From Polytrichum commune (taxonomy: Eukaryota; Streptophyta; Polytrichopsida; Polytrichales; Polytrichaceae), in the NCBI GenBank assembly GCA_950295325.1, contig OX485809.1:21080001-21144000 (forward strand): a stretch of DNA of 64,000 bases, given 5' to 3'. This document shows, one piece after another, positions 58,282 through 64,000 of the stretch. The translations under genes and the position numbers were made by a program. Positions within the stretch are counted from its first letter, which is position 1. Each line of letters begins with the position of its first letter. A model generated the notes under the pieces. That model made no database searches. It was not told the origin of the DNA and saw only the letters and a list, made by a program, of their open reading frames with translations.

Positions 58282-60830
58282 ATAAACAAGTTCAAGTGCA
58301 AACGTAATTCATAATTGGATAAGGCCACCAAAACAATAAGTTCATTCTTAGTTGGAGACTACGAGTTTCAAATAGACAAAAGGTACTTGATATAGCCAAC
58401 ATTTATACGTAATTGATAGAAGAGCCCTTTCATATTTTGAGATAATTATTGCATACGAGCATATCTTTCATTCATCCAACAGAAAAATCTTTAATTAGTA
58501 GGCAATACAAATGTTATTTTTTAAGTTGATTTTATACTATAATTAGATTTACAAACCGTTAGTTAGGTTGGTCCAAGTTGTTTGAGACAAATTCGCCACA
58601 AACTCAAAGGGGTCAAGTTTACGTTTGTATGCAATAAATCCCTCTTATCACTTTCAAGGTTGTTTGTTGATCAACCTAAAATTTCACTTTGAAGATGATT
58701 TCGTATGTTTCTAAGTTCAACTCATTAGAAACATCAAATAAAATTGAAGTGCGTTTTCTATTCCAAATTTATAGGTTAAAATTTTAAAACAATTTGAGCC
58801 TTTTAAGTGCATTTGCAAGTTCTAGAGGTCCAAGCTTCTAATTACACTACATGATATGTTTTCTTGTCAATTTTACACTTGGAGATGCTATAGCTATATT
58901 TGACCTTACCATGGAATAACACACACACACACTTACTTTCAATTCTGCATTTTTTTTAATTGTAAGTATTCTGATGAAAAAAATTATTCCATGTTGTATG
59001 ATTGTTTAAATTTACTTTTTATGAATAAAAAATATGCAATTTTCATATTGATTTAATGATATCTTAAGCTTGCTTTGAAAAGACGTAGAGGACAACAAAA
59101 TATCAAATATGAGTGGTGAGTTTAATGGCACAAATAAAAGGTTGACTAAATGGAAATAGGCTCACGCAATAAAGGATTTATATGATTACATAATCTATTT
59201 GATGTGTCAATCTTACATTGGCAACAACATGTTAGAGGTCTCTAGACCACACTAGCTAAGGGAGTTTAAAGTCATTGGCCATTAGAATGTTTTTGGCCAA
59301 TTTTTTTAAAGAAAATTTGTCCTTCTCTGGCTTTGTGATTCTTCATGGGGCAAATAAGCTATGTCAAAATTTCACTTGTTACTCTGGTGTGGATGGGGCT
59401 ATTGTAGCTAATTACATAATAGGTGACCCCATCTTCCTTCGCAATTCTATCTTTGAGACTATAGGTGTTGAGGCCCCCTTCAACCCTCAGCCTTGGACAT
59501 GCTACTAACCGATTACATAAACATCACCCCTTTTGGAAATAGACTTCACATAATTCCAATATCCTTGAAGGTAGAAATAGGCATGATTAATTACAAGGGG
59601 TAAGATTTCCTCTTAGTTAGTTGGTCATCAAGTATTTTTTAATACCCCTAAGTATTAGGTGCTCAAGTACTTTATAAGCCTATGTTCCACTAAAACCTTG
59701 ATGTCAAGGTTAAGTGTCTCTAGAGTAATAAAGAATTTTGCATGTCTAACACCGTTCTTTACATGTATTATTTATTGCAAGTATACTTATCCCCTTCATG
59801 ATACAAAATTCGAAGTCAAACACTCTTCCCATTGAATGCCTAATCTCCTTGTTCAATAATTTTAGGATTCTTCTCATAAGTGTTTTGAACATCATTCAAA
59901 ATGCATGTCTTTATTTAATCAAATCCAATCTACTTAGTTGATAGGGTGTTCCTCTCTGAAGTGGGATTCTAAGTTGTGTTCAAATATGAAGGGATAAGGG
60001 ATTTGACCCACTTGACGGTTCGGATTGATCTTCTTTCATCTTGAAGTTTATTTTCCCTCATATCAATTAGATCTCTTGCAACATTCTTGAGGTACGCTTG
60101 ATGGTATTACAATCTAATCCTTCTTGAGTGCTAACTTTGGTAAGTCATTTGAAACTTTAACCACTTTGATTTTGAGTGCTCATTTTGCTTTACGTACCTT
60201 GCTTACATAATCTTCTCCAATTTGGGATAAGTACTCAACTCACATGTGCGTAGTCCATGTGTCAAATCTAAGTTTTAGATTTGTAAAGTTTCCAAGTAAT
60301 CATTGTGTCCTAAGTGTCTTAGTTTATCCAAGTCTTCAACTCTTCGGGTTTTAAGTATTCGAGTGACTCCAAGTACCCGTCTCCAGAGTGTCTTAATTAA
60401 CCTAATTTATGGGTCTTCTGGATGTCACATACAAGTAACTCCAACTTCCAAGTTTCCAAGTGTATTAGATAACTAAGTATCTCAAGTAACATTTTTACAT
60501 GTTTTCCAATTTCTAAGTGATTTTCAAGCATCAAGTGAAAGTCTTCAAGCCTTCAAAATTCTAAGTAATCTCTATGACAAAGACTCAACTGGAGCTTCTA
60601 GATTTCTAAGTAAAATCTTGAGTTTGCATGTGTCGAGTTCCAAGTGTCGATATAGGTAGTTAATTCTAATTTCCAAGTCCCAAGTGGTTTCCCACGTATA
60701 TCAAGACCCTGGTGACACTTCATGTAAATTGTTCGGGGCCAAATGAAGTGTGTTAGGGCCCATAACTTGGCCTTCTTATATAGTGTTTGACATCTAGGTA
60801 GTTTCCATATTCTCAAAAATATTTATTGCA
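58282..60830. other. 2.5 kb without a supported gene
   Basis: (CA)n at about 58919-58932. 59955-60600 is rich in repeated words of the type CAAGTNNNCTAAGTNTC, giving a loose repetitive texture without a clear unit. The 77-codon frame at 59275-59508 has no motif I recognise. Confidence 0.5.
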
Positions 60831-61094
60831 GCATGGATCCATCGTAACCATAGTCTCTAAGGAGAAGACATACCTCATGTCCATTGCAAATAATCGCAAT
60901 GCACCTACCTTGACTTTGAGAAGATGTCGTCTATGGTAGTGGGAAAGAGGGGTATCATGCAATCGTTTGTATTATGTATTCATGTATTTGTGCAAGGTTG
61001 ACTATGGCACCAACAAATTTATTCACGCAACCACATTCATCTACAATGAAGTGATGCCTCTTCTCGAGCTTGCAGGTGTGGTGAAACGAGCTTA
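60831..61094 (+). pseudogene. Fragment of a paralogue of the 54-55 kb gene
   Basis: Reads GSIVTIVSKEKTYLMSIA, then (shifted) FEKMSSMVVGKRG, then (shifted) VSCNRLYYVFMYLCKVDYGTNKFIHATTFIYNEVMPLLELAGVVKRA with its stop at 61092-61094; the last blocks align with LYYLFRYICK..TTDKFLHGPTFSYNEVM..ELTGVVKQS at 55.2-55.3 kb. Two frameshifts make it dead. This copy lacks the deletion that breaks the other one near 55227, so each reveals part of the parent. Confidence 0.55.
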
Positions 61095-61591
61095 GTGCCA
61101 GGATAGTGACAGGCATATACACCTAGAAATTATATATAAGAACGCATATGTTTGCCCACAGGAAAAGTACGACACACTAAGGTTCCAACTCAATTTTTGC
61201 TTGTCACACTAAGTTGTTTTACATTTCAAGGTAATGTTTGAATGGTTAACAAAGTGACTATTATTGTGGACTAATGGACATGCTAGAATCCATGGTAATA
61301 GTATCCACTTCAATTTTTATGGTATCTCCAAAACATTGTGTCTTAAATTTTTAAACCAATTATGTTTCATATCGTATTCAAATTAGCATTTTGTCGGATA
61401 GAAAAATTCATCACTGCTCAACGCTCACATGCTAGTTTCCCTCGCACTCCGCCACTCTAGGGAATTAGCCGGTTGACACCACCCTGACGTATCTTTAGTT
61501 CCATAAGCATTTTGGCTTCCCAAACTCTAGAATCAGTTTCATGTCATTGGTTGAGTCCCTCTTGAATCCTACATAGAAATCTACACTTTGG
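61095..61591. other. No gene seen
   Basis: Nothing recognisable. Confidence 0.55.
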
Positions 61592-61996
61592 TAATATAGT
61601 AAATATTGTATTTAGCATCACCCATCTATTTGCCTTGCTCAATACTAATGGTAAACCGCCCGTGTAGTGTCACCAACACTAAATGGTAACCTAACATGAT
61701 TTGTCATTCCTTGTATAAAAACATTGGGCATTGTAGATTTACAATGTTGCAAGTGTTGTCACTTACTGAATGAATTTTTATCCAAATTTGAATAATCTAT
61801 GGCAACATTTCATTACAAAATATATTAGGGAGCCTAGTATATCAAACTTTGTTTCTATGAATTGACATTTGGATGGAACTGAATGCAGGTTGAGATGACA
61901 ATATACGTGAACTTATTCATAGAAAGTGTCATTAGAAAAAAAAACACCACAATGCATAACATACCATACAACAATAAATACAATATTTAATGTAGT
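61592..61996 (+). mobile_element. CACTA-like MITE, copy 4, most diverged
   Basis: Carries TGTAGTGTCACCAACACTAAATGGTAACC (61656-61684) and TTTGTCATTCCTTGTA in the same order as copy 1 at 7988-8371. The termini have decayed to TAGTAAATATTGTATTTAG and (inverted) TACTACATTAAATATTGTATTTA. Confidence 0.6.
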
Positions 61997-62169
61997 AAAG
62001 ATGAAATAGAACTCCCGTACGCAAACCCAACCCGTAACATAACTATTTTTTTGTACCCATAAAGCTCATCCACCATATCATCCAAATTTCGAACTAGAAT
62101 CAGTTTTTTATCCGTGCACCCGCTTTAATCGAGGAGGGGGGGAAGGCTAATATTGTTTATTTATGTTAT

Positions 62170-62520
62170 GTAGAAGAAGAAACGTTGACCATGTGATCGG
62201 CGTGATTGGAATGCCCGTTCGACCCACCCTTGGCGTTAAACCCTCAGGGCATAATACCAATGGTGCAAGACTACTAACCCCTCTCGGGGTGGGCACTATA
62301 GTGACACACTATACTAGTTCCTAGCTAGCCACTAGTGCCTTGAGGATACCTGACATGGAATCCCCCCAAAGGACTTTGAGGTACCCGTACAACAAGGTCC
62401 AAGGACCCCCCACCATAGTTGGGTGGACTAAGGTGGTGAGCACCACGCCGGCATGGGGAATAGAACCCACAACCTCCTCATTGGGAGCCATGAGCCCTAA
62501 CCACCAAGCCAAGCCCATGG
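62170..62520 (-). mobile_element. tRNA-derived SINE
   Basis: On the minus strand an A box TGGCTTGGTGGTTAG (62511-62497) is followed after 29 bp by a B box GGTTCTATTCC (62467-62457), the arrangement of a Pol III internal promoter. A GC-richer, non-tRNA body follows, and the copy runs into TTTCTTCTTCT near 62170-62180. The tRNA-like head lacks normal stems, so it is not a working tRNA. The 104-codon plus frame over it is a shadow. Confidence 0.6.
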
Positions 62521-63135
62521 TGCCTTTGTGTTATGTACCTTGTGTTGTTGTCGGTATGCATGGCAACACCATTTTTATTTTATCCACGGCAAGGACTTCA
62601 CTTTCACATGCAAAGTTGAAAGTACAATCATATTTCAAGGAAACCACATATTGAATAGCCTCATATGACATTTTGAACAAGGTAACCACAAAGATCCTTA
62701 ATTTGGAAACATGAACATGTAAATTGTGCCATACAACCGGCCTTGTTCCAATAACACCCAATTTGACATCTATGTAATATGCAATTCACTTGTGTTGGAC
62801 TAGAAAGTCAAGTGTAGTTAAAAGACAATTTTAAGCATTGCAATAAAATACATTAAAAAAACCAATCACAAGTACAAGAGAGATGACATCACCGGTAATA
62901 GGTTGGAGTGAATGCGAGAATCTTCACCCTTGATCAAAGTGGCAATCTCAAATGTAAATCTCAATGTCAAAGAGATTATCCCTTTTGGAAAATAGAGAAG
63001 GTCAAGGTTTAGATGCATCATGATAATAATGGTTACATTTTTTATTTATTTCTAATATTGTGAATATTCAAATTACGTAGGCATGGGACATGGACGTTAC
63101 ACACATGGAAGGAGCATGTAACTTCTGGAAGTTTC
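62521..63135. other. No gene seen
   Basis: AT-rich. Small frames only. Confidence 0.55.
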
Positions 63136-63137
63136 CG

Positions 63138-63175
63138 TGCGTGGCTTGGTGGCTAGAGCTTTGGGCCACATGGTA
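63138..63175 (+). mobile_element. SINE head fragment
   Basis: TGGCTTGGTGGCTAGAGC at 63142-63159 repeats the A-box region of the SINE at 62497-62511 with one change, on the opposite strand. No B box follows, so only the first part is present. Confidence 0.4.
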
Positions 63176-64000
63176 TCTAAGTTTACTCGTCCATTGTAAC
63201 GGATGAAAACACACCAATCTATTACATAACTTGAAAACAATTTGATTTGAAAAAGTACCTTGATAACCAATCCATTATTTAGTCGATTTGACTACAAAAT
63301 TTCACACACAACATTATTCAAATTCATAATAATGTTATGCAGTAGAATCTTCAATTACATCGATTATGATAAAAATGTATTGTGTGACTTACCATCACAT
63401 ATGAGGCTGGTGAGTGGTAACAATAGCTTGTGGGGAGTTCAAGGCATGTTACCAAGGCCACGAGTCACAACGACTCGTCATTTTAAACCCCATTAGTAGA
63501 ATAGGTCCAAGATATCTCATAGCGGGGCATACATTAAGCGCTTTGCACTTACATTGTGTAGCAAAACTAAGTTAATCTATTTTGATTCTCGATTCAATCA
63601 ACATTGTAGAGAAATTGGCATTCGAAATCTATCCATGAAATCGAAGAGTTTATGTTTGTTTTTGAAATGATTGTTGTTTTCTAAGATGTCAACATTAGAA
63701 TCTTCCAAAATGATGGTTGGGCAATGTTCAAGTGAAGTTTGAATTAAGGTTTTGAGTGTATTTAAAGATATAGGTAATGAACATGAATGTGCCTATAAAC
63801 ACATATAATATACATTTATTTTCTTGCATTGGTATTAAATATGGTTTCTATGTATTCTAAGTCATTATAAGTCCTTGTGAGGAAATGATTAAAGTGCATG
63901 TGTATGTCATACATCATCATTAATCTATGACTATCATAGATTGGGACTAAACTAGGATTTCACATCATAGTGACATCATATCAATCTAAGTGAATTTGGA
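63176..64000. other. No gene seen
   Basis: AT-rich to the window end; the 78-codon frame at 63260-63496 has no motif. Confidence 0.55.

Noticed and set aside
1-64000. CRISPR array, operons or prokaryotic gene clusters
   Set aside because: No regularly spaced short repeats and no runs of long adjacent ORFs; the window has eukaryotic repeat structure.

Overview
This 64 kb window looks like gene-poor, repeat-rich nuclear DNA of a eukaryote, most likely a land plant. It is AT-rich, has no operons, has microsatellites and long G or C runs, and carries many layers of decayed transposons. The lineage is not settled by the sequence. LINEs with a restriction-like endonuclease C-terminus, a small LTR element primed by initiator-Met tRNA, and many PIF/Harbinger, Mutator and CACTA-like MITEs would suit a plant, possibly a seed-free one. 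I see no housekeeping gene, rRNA or functional tRNA.

Layout. 1-16 kb: one RLE-type LINE relic on the minus strand (about 7.25-12.64 kb), split by a CACTA-like MITE and by a 2.1 kb insert; otherwise dispersed repeats and a possible tRNA-derived SINE. 16-25 kb: another CACTA-like MITE, a GC-rich block that may be an LTR, the 3' end of a second LINE (19.08-19.8 kb), and a gag-only LTR retrotransposon (21.1-24.5 kb) whose 5' LTR is split by a Mutator-type MITE. 25-36 kb: two Harbinger-like elements and four more copies of the Mutator-type MITE. 36.9-39.8 kb: two neighbouring copies of a DNA transposon family that I do not recognise. Each has CTCGGGGG-type terminal inverted repeats and a perfect 8-bp target-site duplication, and each carries a version of the same unidentified protein domain. 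A 340-bp copy without an ORF lies at 50.8 kb and a truncated left end at 56.8 kb. 40-48 kb: CACTA-like and Harbinger-like MITEs and a cluster of a ~110-bp dispersed repeat. 48.8-50.1 kb: a decayed transposase-like gene. 50.3-52.8 kb: two related small secreted-protein ORFs. The intact one (52443-52817) begins 37 bp after a Harbinger-like MITE whose terminal repeat appears to supply its TATA box. 54-61 kb: a broken, unidentified gene and a fragment of its paralogue. 61.6-64 kb: a fourth CACTA-like MITE and tRNA-derived SINE sequence.

The genes do not form a pathway. The window is mainly a record of repeated transposition: target-site duplications and nesting allow several insertions to be placed in order. 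The most unusual items are the CTCGGGG family with its cargo ORF and the secreted-protein gene with a MITE-derived promoter. All calls come from reading the sequence by eye; family names for decayed elements are inferences from motifs, TIRs and TSDs.
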